DNA from: Brevibacillus thermoruber 423
Lineage (GTDB): Bacteria; Bacillota; Bacilli; Brevibacillales; Brevibacillaceae
NCBI RefSeq assembly: GCF_000454065.1
Contig: NZ_ATNE01000001.1
Coordinates: 250,501-314,500, forward strand
DNA: 64,000 bases
Direction of reading: 5' to 3'
In this document: one piece after another, positions 8,833 through 17,266 of the stretch
How the letters are laid out: each line of letters opens with the position of its first letter
Numbering within the stretch: position 1 is the first letter of the stretch
Translations under genes and position numbers: made by a program
Notes under the pieces: generated by a model
What the model saw: the letters and a program-made list of their open reading frames with translations, nothing else
Database searches by the model: none
What the model was told of the DNA's origin: nothing

Positions 8833-8963
8833 TCGTGCTCCTCCTTTCAAGTGCAGGACATTTCCCTATACTATATGGACAGGACGAGCCGTTTAGCACT
8901 GCAAAATGGGAGGAACACAAAAGAAGCGATAGCCGTGCGGCGGAGGGACAGGCCGTGCGCCGC

Positions 8964-9731
8964 CTAGCAGGTCGTCGGCCTGATGCGGTAATGATGGCCG
9001 GAAACAGGCACGAAGCCGAGTTTCTTGTAGATGCTGACGGCCGCCGCGTTCTCTTTGACGACGTGGAGGTACAAGCCGCTGGCGCCATGGTCGCGAGCCC
9101 ACCCGGCAAGCGATCCGACGAGCTGGACGCCGATGCCCCTTCGCCGGTGAGCGGGCACAACCACAATGTTGCAGAGACACGCCCACCCCCGCTCCACCAC
9201 GACGGTGCCGAGCCCTACGGTTTCCCCGTTTTCACAGATCCTGGCGAACGCCTTTTCCGGCCTGATTGCCGAAAAGATGTGCGTGTACGCACGATGACGT
9301 TCGGGCGCAAAATGCTCGAAACGGATGAAGTCCCGGATCCATTCGTCATCCGCTTCACCGGCAAACCGGCAGGTAAAGCGACTGTCAAAATCCACGCGCT
9401 CGATGCAGTCGGACATCTTCGCGGTCATCACATAGCATTCATCCACTTTTTCGTATCCCCTCGCCGCCAGCATGCCGTCCAGTTCCGCCGGGGAGGCGTC
9501 GCTTACACAAAAGCAGGCGGGAAGCGAACGGCGCTGATAAAAGTCTTCAACGACCGTCATCCAATCGTCGCATGGCGGAAACGGCCCCACCGCAAACACG
9601 CTGTTGGCCCGTTTCGTCGTCCCGAAGGTTGCGCGAAGCCGCCACTTTCCCAGCGTCTGCTGCTCATGGGCAGTTCAGGCATTGGCCGCCAGTTCTTCCA
9701 GCAGCGCTGTCAACCGCACGTCGCTTTCCAT
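8964..9731 (-). pseudogene. GNAT N-acetyltransferase gene with in-frame stop
   Basis: From ATG at 9731, which has an excellent site (GAGGAGGAAGGGG), the frame is open for 255 codons except for one TGA at codon 19 (9675-9677). Before the stop the product reads LLEELAANA; after it comes TAHEQQTLGKWRLRATFG and RANSV. This family normally reads NAWPA...GWxLR...RANSV at that place, so the TGA sits exactly where the conserved Trp is expected. The C-terminal half has a good acetyl-CoA site (VVVPAHRRRGIGVQL). A shorter product could start at GTG 9599 but it lacks a ribosome site and the N-terminal domain. It is either a recent nonsense pseudogene or a sequencing error. Confidence 0.75.
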
Positions 9732-9807
9732 GAAACCCCTTCCTCCTCGATGTCTGTGATTTCCAATACATCCATTATCGAATGGGCGCGACAAAAACAC
9801 AAGCATT

Positions 9808-9826
9808 ATGTCAGGTTTTTTGACAT
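9808..9826. promoter_or_regulatory. Inverted repeat upstream of the GNAT gene
   Basis: ATGTCA and TGACAT, perfect complements, are separated by seven bases (GGTTTTT on the plus strand). It lies about 80 bases before the GNAT start, in an AT-rich patch between the hemY terminator and the GNAT gene. It could be an operator; no regulator gene is adjacent. Confidence 0.35.
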
Positions 9827-9850
9827 ATATATGACGTCTCGGGTACAGAA

Positions 9851-9880
9851 AAAAACCGGGGTGTCAGTTCCCCGGTTTTT
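9851..9880 (-). terminator. Terminator of the hemEHY operon, overlapping the hemY stop
   Basis: A perfect 11-bp stem (AAAAACCGGGG / CCCCGGTTTTT) with an 8-base loop and a T tail on the minus strand. The hemY TGA (9864-9866) lies inside the loop and the last hemY codons form the 5' arm. Confidence 0.93.
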
Positions 9881-11282
9881 GAGTCAAGTGGTCCAGCAGT
9901 TCGCGAATCGCCCGTTTCCCCTGGTCAATGCAGTCGGGCACTCCGACTCCGCCGTACGAGGCGCCGGCCAGCCGAACCGCGGGAAGCGCCGCGCCCACTT
10001 TGGCGGTCACGTCGCGCAGCCACTGCTGATGGCCGACGATGTACGGAAGTCCCCTGTTCCAGCGGGTGACCCGGTAAAATTCCGGCGTGTCGCCGACCTT
10101 CATGACCCGCCGCAAATCGCGAATGACCACGTCGACGATCTCTTCGTCGGAGCGGTCGACGATCTCCTCGTGGCCCGGCTTGCCGACGTAGCAGCGGACG
10201 AGCGCTTTTCCCTCGGGCGTCGTATGGGGCCACTTGCGATGCGTCCAGGTGCAGGCGGTGATGGTGTAGTTGGCCTTGCGCGGCACGACGAAGCCCGTCC
10301 CCTCCACATCCAGGGGTACCGCCTCCGCCGGGTAAGCCAGCGCCACCGTGGCCATGATCGTCGGCTTTGCGCCGCTGAGCGGCGGGATGTCGACGTACGG
10401 ACGCAGCAGTTCTTGTGCCACCGGATGAGGCACGGCCAGCAGCACCGCATCCGTCCGCAGCGTCCGACCGTCGCTCAACTGCAGCACATACCCCTCCGGC
10501 CGCTTTTCCAGGTGCCGCACTCCGGTATTCTTTTGCACCGCCCCTTCCGGCAGCAGCTGCTCGATCCGCTCCGCCAGCGACTGCAGCCCGCCCTTCAGCG
10601 TCATGAACATGCCCGTCGGCTTTTTCGACTGTTCCGGCTTTGCCGGCGGCCGCGCGTTTTTCATCGCCAGGATCAGGCTGCGGTACTTCTGTTCCATTTG
10701 CGCATACTGCGGAAACGTGGAGAGCAGGCTCAGCTTGTCGATGTCGCCGCCGTACACGCCGGAGATGAGCGGCTCGATGACGTTTTCGATCACCTCGTCG
10801 CCGAGGCGGCGGCGGAAAAAGTGACCCACCGACTGGTCCTCGCCCGGCTTTCCGCCCGGCAGCACCAGATCGGCGGCGGCCCGCAGTTTGCCCAGCGGCG
10901 ATACCAGCGGCGTCCAGACAAACGGCAGCAGTTTGGTGGGAATGCCCATTACCGCCCCTTCCGGTATGGAAACGAGGCGGTCCTTATGGACGATGTACGC
11001 CTGGCCGGCGTGGTTGTGCACAAGCTGATCGCCCAGCCCGACGTCTGTAATCAGTTGGGAGGCGCTGGTTTTGCGCTCCAAAAAGGAGTCCGCCCCCAGC
11101 TCGATGGTAAATCCCTGGTGCCGCCACGTCTGGATTTTGCCGCCCAACCGGCCGCTTTCTTCCAGCAGGGCAAAGCGGACCGGAACGCCCTCTTCGCAGC
11201 TCCATTTTTGCAGGTAGTAGGCGGCGCTCAGTCCCGTAATGCCGCCGCCCACGATCGTCACATGCAGGTGTTTGTCGCTCAT
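9864..11282 (-). CDS. hemY: Coproporphyrinogen/protoporphyrinogen III oxidase (HemY/CgoX)
   Basis: 472 residues, usual length for the family. The N-terminus has the FAD-binding dinucleotide motif (VTIVGGGITGLSAAYYLQ) and the C-terminus a second flavin segment (RLAGASYGGVGVPDCIDQGK). In B. subtilis and other Firmicutes this enzyme oxidises coproporphyrinogen III to coproporphyrin III, which the partner HemH then metallates; this is the coproporphyrin-dependent route. It is the last gene of hemEHY, with a 3-base gap after hemH. The ATG at 11282 is preceded by GGGGAAA within the end of hemH. Confidence 0.95.
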   Translation of the reverse strand: MSDKHLHVTIVGGGITGLSAAYYLQKWSCEEGVPVRFALLEESGRLGGKIQTWRHQGFTIELGADSFLERKTSASQLITDVGLGDQLVHNHAGQAYIVHKDRLVSIPEGAVMGIPTKLLPFVWTPLVSPLGKLRAAADLVLPGGKPGEDQSVGHFFRRRLGDEVIENVIEPLISGVYGGDIDKLSLLSTFPQYAQMEQKYRSLILAMKNARPPAKPEQSKKPTGMFMTLKGGLQSLAERIEQLLPEGAVQKNTGVRHLEKRPEGYVLQLSDGRTLRTDAVLLAVPHPVAQELLRPYVDIPPLSGAKPTIMATVALAYPAEAVPLDVEGTGFVVPRKANYTITACTWTHRKWPHTTPEGKALVRCYVGKPGHEEIVDRSDEEIVDVVIRDLRRVMKVGDTPEFYRVTRWNRGLPYIVGHQQWLRDVTAKVGAALPAVRLAGASYGGVGVPDCIDQGKRAIRELLDHLTQKPGN

Positions 11283-11285
11283 ACG

Positions 11286-12227
11286 CTATTTCCCCAAGTC
11301 CGCCAGCTTCTTCCCGACGACATCCGCCAAACAGGCGATAAACGCCGGTCTGGCGTTGGGCATCGGCGGGCGGTAGTAGTTGGCGCCCAGTTCTTCCGTC
11401 ACCGCTTTGCACTCGATGTCGTTGTCGTAGAGGACTTCCAAATGTTCGGCGACGAAACCGACCGGACAGTAAACAAACGACGTGTAGCCATGTGCCGCGT
11501 GCAGCTCTCTGGTCAAGTCCTGCACGTCCGGCCCCAGCCACGGTTCCGGCGTGCTGCCGGCGCTTTGCCACCCCACCGCGTAGTGGGTGACGCCGGCCGC
11601 CTCGGCAATCCGTTTGGCCGTATCCTCCAACTGCTGCGGGTACGGGTCGCCCATCTGCAGGATCTTCTCCGGCAGGCTGTGGGCCGAGAAGATGACTACC
11701 GCCTTCTCCCGCTCCGCTTCCGGCATGGCGGCAAACGTGTCGCGAATCGCATTTGCCCAGTAATCGATAAAGCCCGGCTCCTCATACCAGCTGTCGATGC
11801 TGTGGATCACCGGGCCGCCGATGCTCTGTGCATGGGCTTTCGCCCGGCCGTTGTACTCTTTGACGCTGTAGCTGGAGTAGTGGGGGGCAAGCACCAGGCT
11901 GATCGCCTCGGCGATGCCGTCGCGGTGCATCGCGTCCACCGCGTCCTCGATAAACGGCGCGATGTGCTTCAAGCCGAGGTAGCCGACAAATTCCACATCG
12001 GGGTGACGGCGGTTCATTTCCGCTTCCAGCGCCCGCACCTGCTCGTCCGTAATTTCGGCAAAACGGTTGATCCCGCCGACCGCTTCGTAACGCGCCTTCA
12101 GGTCGTTCAGCAGGTCTTCCGGCGGTTTGCGGCCGCGGCGGATATGGGTGTAGTACGGTTCGATTTCGTCCTGGCTGCGCGGCGTTCCGTACGCCATCAG
12201 CAGGAGACCCAGTTTACGTTTCGCCAT
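11286..12227 (-). CDS. hemH: Ferrochelatase (coproporphyrin type)
   Basis: 313 residues, similar to the soluble 310-residue B. subtilis enzyme. It starts [28 protein letters not shown], the usual opening of the Firmicute family, and contains [12 protein letters not shown], where the His is the metal-binding catalytic residue. It inserts Fe2+ into coproporphyrin III (known for the Gram-positive branch). No 2Fe-2S tail is seen. ATG at 12227 follows GGGAGGTG. It sits between hemE and hemY with short gaps, so the three are one transcript. Confidence 0.95.
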   Translation of the reverse strand: MAKRKLGLLLMAYGTPRSQDEIEPYYTHIRRGRKPPEDLLNDLKARYEAVGGINRFAEITDEQVRALEAEMNRRHPDVEFVGYLGLKHIAPFIEDAVDAMHRDGIAEAISLVLAPHYSSYSVKEYNGRAKAHAQSIGGPVIHSIDSWYEEPGFIDYWANAIRDTFAAMPEAEREKAVVIFSAHSLPEKILQMGDPYPQQLEDTAKRIAEAAGVTHYAVGWQSAGSTPEPWLGPDVQDLTRELHAAHGYTSFVYCPVGFVAEHLEVLYDNDIECKAVTEELGANYYRPPMPNARPAFIACLADVVGKKLADLGK

Positions 12228-12243
12228 CTGTGAGCACCTCCCG

Positions 12244-13281
12244 TTACGTGTCCCGGCGGTAACTGTGGATGAATCGGGTCAGTTTCTGCAGCGTTTCCAC
12301 CTTCGCGTCCGGGAAGACGCCGTGTCCCAGATTGAAGATGTAGCCGGGCTGCCTGGTCCCTTCGTCCAGAATCTCCTTCGCCTTGGCCTCCAGCATCTCC
12401 CACGGCGCCAGCAGGAGCGTCGGGTCGAGGTTGCCCTGCAGCGCCTTGGTGACCCCCAGCTCCCGCGCCGTACGGATGGAGGTGCGCCAGTCGAGACCGA
12501 CCACGTCCACCGGCAGGCGGTCCCACTCCTTCAGCAGGTGGCCGGCGCCTACGCCGAAGTAGATCGTCGGTACGCCCGTTTCTTTCAGCGCGCTGAAGAT
12601 GCGGTGCATCACCGGCGCAATATAGGCGCGGTAGTCCTCGTCATTGAGCGCGCCCACCCAGGAGTCAAACACCTGCACGGCCTGCGCACCGGCGCCAATC
12701 TGCGCCTTCAGGTAGCGGATGGTCATCTCTCCCAGTTTGTCCATCAGCGCCTGCCATGCCTCCGGCTGCGTGTACATGAACGCTTTCGTCTTGTGGTAGT
12801 GCTTCGACGGGCCGCCCTCGATGATGTAGCTGGCCAGGGTGAAGGGCGCGCCGCCGAAGCCGATCAGCGGTACGGAGAGCTGCTGGCGCAGGATTTTGAT
12901 CGCTTCCATAATATACGGCACGTGCGATTCCGGGTCCAGTTCGCCCAGGCGCTGCACGTCGGCAAGCGTTTCGACCGGATTGGCGATGACCGGTCCGACG
13001 CCCGACTCGATGTTGACGTCCACCCCGATCGGCTTCAGCGGCGTCATGATATCGGCGAACAAAATGGCGGCATCGACGCCCAACTGCTCAACGGGCAGAC
13101 GCGTGACTTCCGCACACACTTCCGGTATGTAATTCATCTCGAAGAAGCTGTACTTGGCGCGAATCGCCCGGTACTCCGGCTGATAGCGCCCCGCCTGCCG
13201 CATGTACCAGACCGGAACGTGCTCCGTCGGCTCTTTGCGACAGGCTTTCAAAAACGTATCGTTAAACGGTTTTGCGCTCAT
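12244..13281 (-). CDS. hemE: Uroporphyrinogen decarboxylase
   Basis: 345 residues. The N-terminal signature [16 protein letters not shown] is the family PROSITE-type motif, whose arginines bind the substrate carboxylates. The enzyme removes four carboxyl groups from uroporphyrinogen III to give coproporphyrinogen III, feeding HemY and HemH encoded downstream. ATG at 13281 is preferred over TTG at 13287 since GAGAGG lies seven bases before the ATG. First gene of the operon. Confidence 0.96.
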   Translation of the reverse strand: MSAKPFNDTFLKACRKEPTEHVPVWYMRQAGRYQPEYRAIRAKYSFFEMNYIPEVCAEVTRLPVEQLGVDAAILFADIMTPLKPIGVDVNIESGVGPVIANPVETLADVQRLGELDPESHVPYIMEAIKILRQQLSVPLIGFGGAPFTLASYIIEGGPSKHYHKTKAFMYTQPEAWQALMDKLGEMTIRYLKAQIGAGAQAVQVFDSWVGALNDEDYRAYIAPVMHRIFSALKETGVPTIYFGVGAGHLLKEWDRLPVDVVGLDWRTSIRTARELGVTKALQGNLDPTLLLAPWEMLEAKAKEILDEGTRQPGYIFNLGHGVFPDAKVETLQKLTRFIHSYRRDT

Positions 13282-13334
13282 GAACAAACCTCTCTTTGTA
13301 CAAAGAATGATCCTCTCTCATGATACCATCCACC

Positions 13335-13364
13335 ATTCGACAAATCCCGCCTCTTTTGTGTCAA
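13335..13364 (-). promoter_or_regulatory. Candidate promoter of hemEHY
   Basis: On the minus strand a perfect -35 TTGACA (13359-13364) is followed after 18 bases by TCGAAT (13335-13340), a weak -10. It lies about 55 bases before hemE. The poor -10 keeps confidence low. Confidence 0.4.
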
Positions 13365-13399
13365 AATCGTTATCGTTTCATAGTGTTTCCAAAAAGTTC

Positions 13400-14239
13400 C
13401 TATCGGATGCGAATGTCCCCGGTCGCGGTGCGAACGAGGATGCGCGGACCGCCGGCGCCGCTCGATCCGTCCAGCCTGTGATCCGTCTGCTCACTGTAGG
13501 AAAGCCCGGGCCAGTCGGCTTCCACGTCACCCGTGTCGGATTTCAGGTCGAGCCGGACTGCCGCCTTCTTCTCCACGTTGATCTCCACGTCGCCCGTATC
13601 GGTCGTGATGTCGACATTGCCGCCCAGTTCCGTCAGCACCAGATCTTCCACGTTGCCGGTGTCGCTTTCGATGCTGACTTCGCCGCGGATGCCGGCCAGG
13701 TCCATGTCACCCGTGTCGGTGCTGACCGCCAGCCGGTCTCCCTCCAATCCGTTCAGCTCCACGTCACCGGTGCTGGATTGGATCGTCACGCGCTTGGCCT
13801 TTAGACCGCCGGCGCGGATGTCTCCCGTCGCGGTGGTGACCTGCATGTCCTGATAGGCGGCGGCGGGAATGGTCACCTGCAGTTCCATTCGGGTACGGGG
13901 CGTGAAGAAAAAGCTGATCCGATCCGGCTCCCCCACAGTGACCCGCAGGATGCCGTCAGGGGTTACCTCCGTCTGCAGCGTCGGCTTGCGCTCTGCGGGC
14001 GCCTCCCCGACCAGCCGGACACTGATCGATGTCTCCCGGGCGGCGGCGAGGACGACATCCGCCGTCTCCGTCTTCAGGTCGATGCCTTTCACCTGCTGCG
14101 CGATCGTACGCTGCTCGTCGATCGTCTGCATGTCAAAATGGAAGTGCTCCCCCTGCTGAAACTGCCAGACCAGCCCTCCCACTCCCACAAGAAAGGCGAG
14201 AAAGAAAAAGCCGAACAGTCGGTTGGTGACGCGATTCAT
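13400..14239 (-). CDS. DUF4097 beta-helix-like membrane-anchored protein
   Basis: 279 residues. One N-terminal membrane segment (about 8-25) anchors an extracellular domain built from repeats of about 15-23 residues, each carrying (S/T)xTG(D/N)(V/I/M): TATGDI, SSTGDV, TDTGDM, SDTGNV, TDTGDV, SDTGDV and a final TATGDI. This is the YvlB/DUF4097 pattern, expected to form a right-handed beta-helix-like stack. In related Firmicutes such genes lie with DUF1700 and PadR or PspC-type genes and respond to envelope stress. Here it starts one base after the DUF1700 gene stop, so the two are coupled. Exact function unknown. Confidence 0.8.
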   Translation of the reverse strand: MNRVTNRLFGFFFLAFLVGVGGLVWQFQQGEHFHFDMQTIDEQRTIAQQVKGIDLKTETADVVLAAARETSISVRLVGEAPAERKPTLQTEVTPDGILRVTVGEPDRISFFFTPRTRMELQVTIPAAAYQDMQVTTATGDIRAGGLKAKRVTIQSSTGDVELNGLEGDRLAVSTDTGDMDLAGIRGEVSIESDTGNVEDLVLTELGGNVDITTDTGDVEINVEKKAAVRLDLKSDTGDVEADWPGLSYSEQTDHRLDGSSGAGGPRILVRTATGDIRIR

Positions 14240-14240
14240 C

Positions 14241-14792
14241 TCACTTCCCCCTAATCATGCGCAGATTGAAATGCAGGTAGCGCAAAAATTGCCGGTACAG
14301 CCAGCCGGTCAGCCGGAACAGCCCGATCGCCATCATGCCGCCCAGCCCAAACGACGCGATGCCGGCAAACACCATGATGGAGCGCTGATCGGACGTTTCG
14401 GGGATGAGGAATGGAAACAGCAGGCCGACCGGTGCGATCAAGAGTGCCAGGGAAGCGGCGTAGAGGCCGATCAACACGCCGATGATCGCGAGAAACGGCC
14501 CGAGGACAAAGACGAGGTTGAAGAAGCCGAGGCTGACGGTCGCGATCACCGCCCGCGTCATGTTGCCGATGGACGCGTCGGACTGCGCCTGGTGAATCCG
14601 GTAGCCGGCCAGAATCTCCCGTGCGAGCAGCCTGGGACTGCCCAGCGCTTCGGCGATTTCCTGCTCGCTTTTTCCGTTCTTCACGCCGTTCAAAAAGTGC
14701 TGCGTGTAGTCGGCCAGGATGTCCAGCCGCTCCTTGTCCGGAAGCTCGCGCAGCAAGCTGTCCAGCTCATTCATAAACTCACGTCTCGTCAT
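14241..14792 (-). CDS. DUF1700 / HAAS-domain membrane protein
   Basis: 183 residues. The N-terminal ~70 residues (MTRREFMNELDSLLRELPDK...YTQHFLNG...SEQEIAEALGSPRLLAREIL) form the helical HAAS-type domain of DUF1700 proteins, followed by three or four membrane segments. ATG at 14792 follows GGAGGGATCGGAT. In this family the partner is often a PadR regulator just upstream, but none is present here; only the DUF4097 gene follows. Probably an envelope-stress or signalling accessory protein by context. Confidence 0.8.
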   Translation of the reverse strand: MTRREFMNELDSLLRELPDKERLDILADYTQHFLNGVKNGKSEQEIAEALGSPRLLAREILAGYRIHQAQSDASIGNMTRAVIATVSLGFFNLVFVLGPFLAIIGVLIGLYAASLALLIAPVGLLFPFLIPETSDQRSIMVFAGIASFGLGGMMAIGLFRLTGWLYRQFLRYLHFNLRMIRGK

Positions 14793-15055
14793 ATCCGATC
14801 CCTCCTGGATAATCCGGTTGACCCCGTAGGCCAACAAGCGCCGCTCCAAAAATGAAAGACGCCAGATTTCACGTGGTTGAAAACGCTGATCTGACGGTCT
14901 TTTGACATGCGGGATTCCCAATCACAGGAAAACAGGCGTATCCGTACATTTCCAAACAAACATAGTAGATGAAACTGTTGTATTTTACCATACGTATACC
15001 AGTAAAACAACAGGCGCTTATCCTCTTCAAACGTGAAGACATCGGGAGGGCTTCG
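14793..15055. other. Intergenic region, AT-rich, promoter of the DUF1700 gene
   Basis: No supported gene. It is clearly richer in A+T than the surroundings. It contains the candidate minus-strand promoter at 14982-15010 and, at its right end, the ribosome site (GGGAGG) of the small plus-strand reading frame at 15056. Confidence 0.6.
14982..15010 (-). promoter_or_regulatory. Candidate promoter of the DUF1700-DUF4097 pair
   Basis: On the minus strand TTGTTT (15005-15010) and TAAAAT (14982-14987) are 17 bases apart. The spacer contains the palindrome ATACGTAT, which could be a regulator site. It lies about 190 bases before the DUF1700 start. Confidence 0.45.
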
Positions 15056-15321
15056 ATGAAAAAACGATATGCACTTGGGCTCATTTGCTCCTGTCTGATG
15101 ATTTTCTTCTCAAGATTGTTCCCACAAGAACCATTGGCTTGCTAATGTTCCTCACTTTTACAGCGAACATGTTGGCGGGAATCAGTTTCCTTGTCCATTT
15201 TCTCACGCTGATGCGAAAAAAGAAGACAGCATGGAGGGAAAGTGCGTCAACGCAGCCTCGCGTTTGGACGTTTGTTCAGAAAACGGCCTGGACCCCCGTT
15301 TACCCGAAATTTGAATCATGA
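15056..15321 (+). CDS. Small membrane protein, possibly frameshifted
   Basis: ATG at 15056 has a strong GGGAGG site, but this frame stops after 29 residues (MKKRYALGLICSCLMIFFSR...). The adjacent frame continues from about 15100 with a convincing membrane segment (TIGLLMFLTFTANMLAGISF) and a basic tail (MRKKKTAW), ending at 15321. A single-base shift near 15100-15115 would join them into a two-helix protein of about 88 residues. It may be a decayed gene, or the 29-residue frame may be a real small peptide. No family recognised. Confidence 0.35.
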
Positions 15322-15453
15322 TGCGAAATGGGTTTCGCGCATCGTGACAATGTGCTTCAGCATCACTGCGTCTCTCTGCAGCTTCAGAAGCGCAGTCGTC
15401 ATTCCGTCAAGCCATTTGCATCATTTTTCATTGGGCCGGTTCGATGGATTCAG

Positions 15454-15482
15454 TAGACAAGCTGTCGGTATTGTTGTAAAAT
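15454..15482 (+). promoter_or_regulatory. Promoter of the secreted lipase-like gene
   Basis: TAGACA (15454-15459) and TAAAAT (15477-15482) are separated by 17 bases, a good sigma-A promoter. The expected start is about 40 bases before the gene, whose ribosome site is AAAGGAGG at 15514-15521. Confidence 0.7.
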
Positions 15483-15529
15483 TCAGGTAATTATTCCAAA
15501 AATTCTTTCTTTTAAAGGAGGAACCCGTG

Positions 15530-17167
15530 ATGAGCCGCCGTTTTCTGCCCGCCCTGCTCGCCCCTTCCCTCACCCTTGCGCTTGCCTGGCCGACCGCTGC
15601 CGCAGCAGCCCCCAGTCTCACGCTGCACGACGACAATCCGAACGGAAAATCGGGGGACTGGTACACCGGAGCGATTCCGCCCAACGCTTCGGATGACAAA
15701 CCGGTCTTGTTGTTCGTGCAGGGGCTTCACTCCGACTACACCACGTGGACGGCCGATGACGACTATTACACCGCCGCCTACAACGCCGGATACCGGACCG
15801 CCTTTGTCCAGCTGCCGGATGCGGACGGCGCCGGCGGCAGCATGTGGACCAACGGCAGCGTGCTGGCGGACGTCATCAAGAAAGCGGCCAACTACTACCA
15901 TGTCCCGCAGATCAACGTGATCGCCCATTCGAAAGGCGGCATTGACACGCAGGCGGCGCTGGTGCATTACGGAGCGCATCCCTACGTCAACGTCGTGCAT
16001 CAATTGGGCACGCCCAACAAGGGGTCGGAGCTGGCCGACCTGGCCTACAGCGATTGGACGTGGTGGCTGGCGGAGATTCTGGGCATGCGCGACGATGCCG
16101 TCTACTCGCTGCAAACCTCCTACATGGCCCAGTTCCGCGAGCAGACGGACAGCCGGCCGGAAGCCCGCAAGGCCGCCACGTACATGGGAGCGGCAACCGG
16201 CGACGACGGCTGGTTTTCCGCCACCTGGTTCGCCCATGCCGTCCTCCCCGGCTCGGATGACGGGGCCGTCTCCCTCGATTCGGCGTTCGGTCTGCCGTAC
16301 GGCATCCGGGCGTTTACGGACAACGGCTCGGAGAAGCTCTCCCACTCCATGCTGCGGCATGCCTCCAAGACCTGGGAGCAGGTCCGGCCCAAGCTGAAAC
16401 TGGCTTTCGCCGGATTAAGCAAAGCCGGAGCGGCCGAAGCTGAATGGGCCGACGCTGGATTGGCCGAAGAAGCGGATCAGGCCGTCCGGGTACCCGCGCG
16501 CAGCGGGGACGAGGCTGCCGGCGCAATTTACCGCGGCGGCGAAGTGGACGGCGTGCAGACGGAGCGCATTCCCCTGGAAGGCGGCATCGAAAACGTGCTG
16601 ATCGACATCATGGTGGCCGACAAAGCGACGGCGGTGGAACTCATCAGTCCGTCGGGTGAGGTGTACAAGCCGGAGGAAGGGGAAGCGGTGCCGGACGAAC
16701 TCGGCATTTTCGGCAAAGCCGTGCATCGCGTCTTTTCGCTCGACAAGCCGGAAAAAGGAGAGTGGACCGCGAAAATCAGCGGCGAGCGGGACGCGTACTT
16801 CCTGCTGGCGGCCGTCCAAGGAGGCGTGGACCTCAAATGGCGGGCGGACAAGCAGGTGTTCAAGAAAAACGACACCGCTTCGCTGCAGCTTGCGACCCGC
16901 AGCGGAAAAGCGAAACAGACCTCGCTCCAGCAGGCCGCGCTGCGTCGAGCCGGCGCCGGCAAGGGAACGGCGCTGCAACAGCTCCGTGTCCATGCGGCCA
17001 GCGACAGCGAGATGAACGTCCGGTTCCAGGTGCCGTCCGAACCGGGGGTTTACAACCTGTCGTTTGAGGTGTCGGGCGTGGACGAATCGGGAGAAGCGTT
17101 TACGCGATCGGTCAACTACAATTTTGCCGTCACGGATGAAGACGGCGAGATCCCCCGTCCCGAATAA
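15530..17167 (+). CDS. Secreted lipase-like alpha/beta hydrolase with C-terminal beta domain
   Basis: 545 residues. A classical signal peptide (RR, hydrophobic core, AAAAA) should be cut near residue 25. The catalytic fold shows the nucleophile motif VIAHSKGGID (Ser at about 134), an Asp candidate in GSDDGAV and a His in LSHSMLRH, as in triacylglycerol lipase/esterase proteins. From about residue 310 a second region of beta-rich segments (KAEWADAGLAEEADQ onward, ending SFEVSGVDESGEAFTRS) looks like one or two immunoglobulin-like domains for substrate or wall binding. ATG at 15530 is used; GTG at 15527 directly before it is also possible. Monocistronic, with its own promoter. Confidence 0.8.
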   Translation: MSRRFLPALLAPSLTLALAWPTAAAAAPSLTLHDDNPNGKSGDWYTGAIPPNASDDKPVLLFVQGLHSDYTTWTADDDYYTAAYNAGYRTAFVQLPDADGAGGSMWTNGSVLADVIKKAANYYHVPQINVIAHSKGGIDTQAALVHYGAHPYVNVVHQLGTPNKGSELADLAYSDWTWWLAEILGMRDDAVYSLQTSYMAQFREQTDSRPEARKAATYMGAATGDDGWFSATWFAHAVLPGSDDGAVSLDSAFGLPYGIRAFTDNGSEKLSHSMLRHASKTWEQVRPKLKLAFAGLSKAGAAEAEWADAGLAEEADQAVRVPARSGDEAAGAIYRGGEVDGVQTERIPLEGGIENVLIDIMVADKATAVELISPSGEVYKPEEGEAVPDELGIFGKAVHRVFSLDKPEKGEWTAKISGERDAYFLLAAVQGGVDLKWRADKQVFKKNDTASLQLATRSGKAKQTSLQQAALRRAGAGKGTALQQLRVHAASDSEMNVRFQVPSEPGVYNLSFEVSGVDESGEAFTRSVNYNFAVTDEDGEIPRPE

Positions 17168-17174
17168 GACGACG

Positions 17175-17216
17175 GAAAGCCCTCCGCCCGGCAGCTTGTC
17201 CGGACGGAGGGCTTTC
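17175..17216. terminator. Hairpin between convergent lipase and nucleotidase genes
   Basis: A perfect 12-bp stem (GAAAGCCCTCCG / CGGAGGGCTTTC) eight bases after the lipase stop. The T tract is short on both sides, but the position between converging genes supports a shared terminator. Confidence 0.7.
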
Positions 17217-17266
17217 GCTGTTGCTCGCTGCTTGGTTTCAGCGTTTTTGGCTGCGAATTTCTCGTA

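Noticed and set aside
9675-9677. Programmed read-through or recoding of TGA in the GNAT gene
   Set aside because: No selenocysteine-type element is apparent, the expected residue is Trp, and all other genes use TGG for Trp and TGA as stop (for example hemY).
8835-12233. Very long plus-strand open frame (over 1100 codons) opposite GNAT, hemY and hemH
   Set aside because: It is the antisense shadow of well-supported genes in high-GC DNA: composition is dominated by Arg, His, Gln and Pro, there is no domain, and it crosses a terminator.
13361-13375. Fur-box-like sequence (CGATAACGATTTTGA on the minus strand) at the hemE promoter
   Set aside because: About 10 of 14 positions match the 7-1-7 Fur consensus, which is within what AT-rich promoter DNA gives by chance; the associated -10 is also weak.
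17175-17216. Hairpin as part of a repeat family or mobile element end
   Set aside because: It occurs once, lies between convergent stops and behaves like a terminator; no flanking duplications or transposase were seen.
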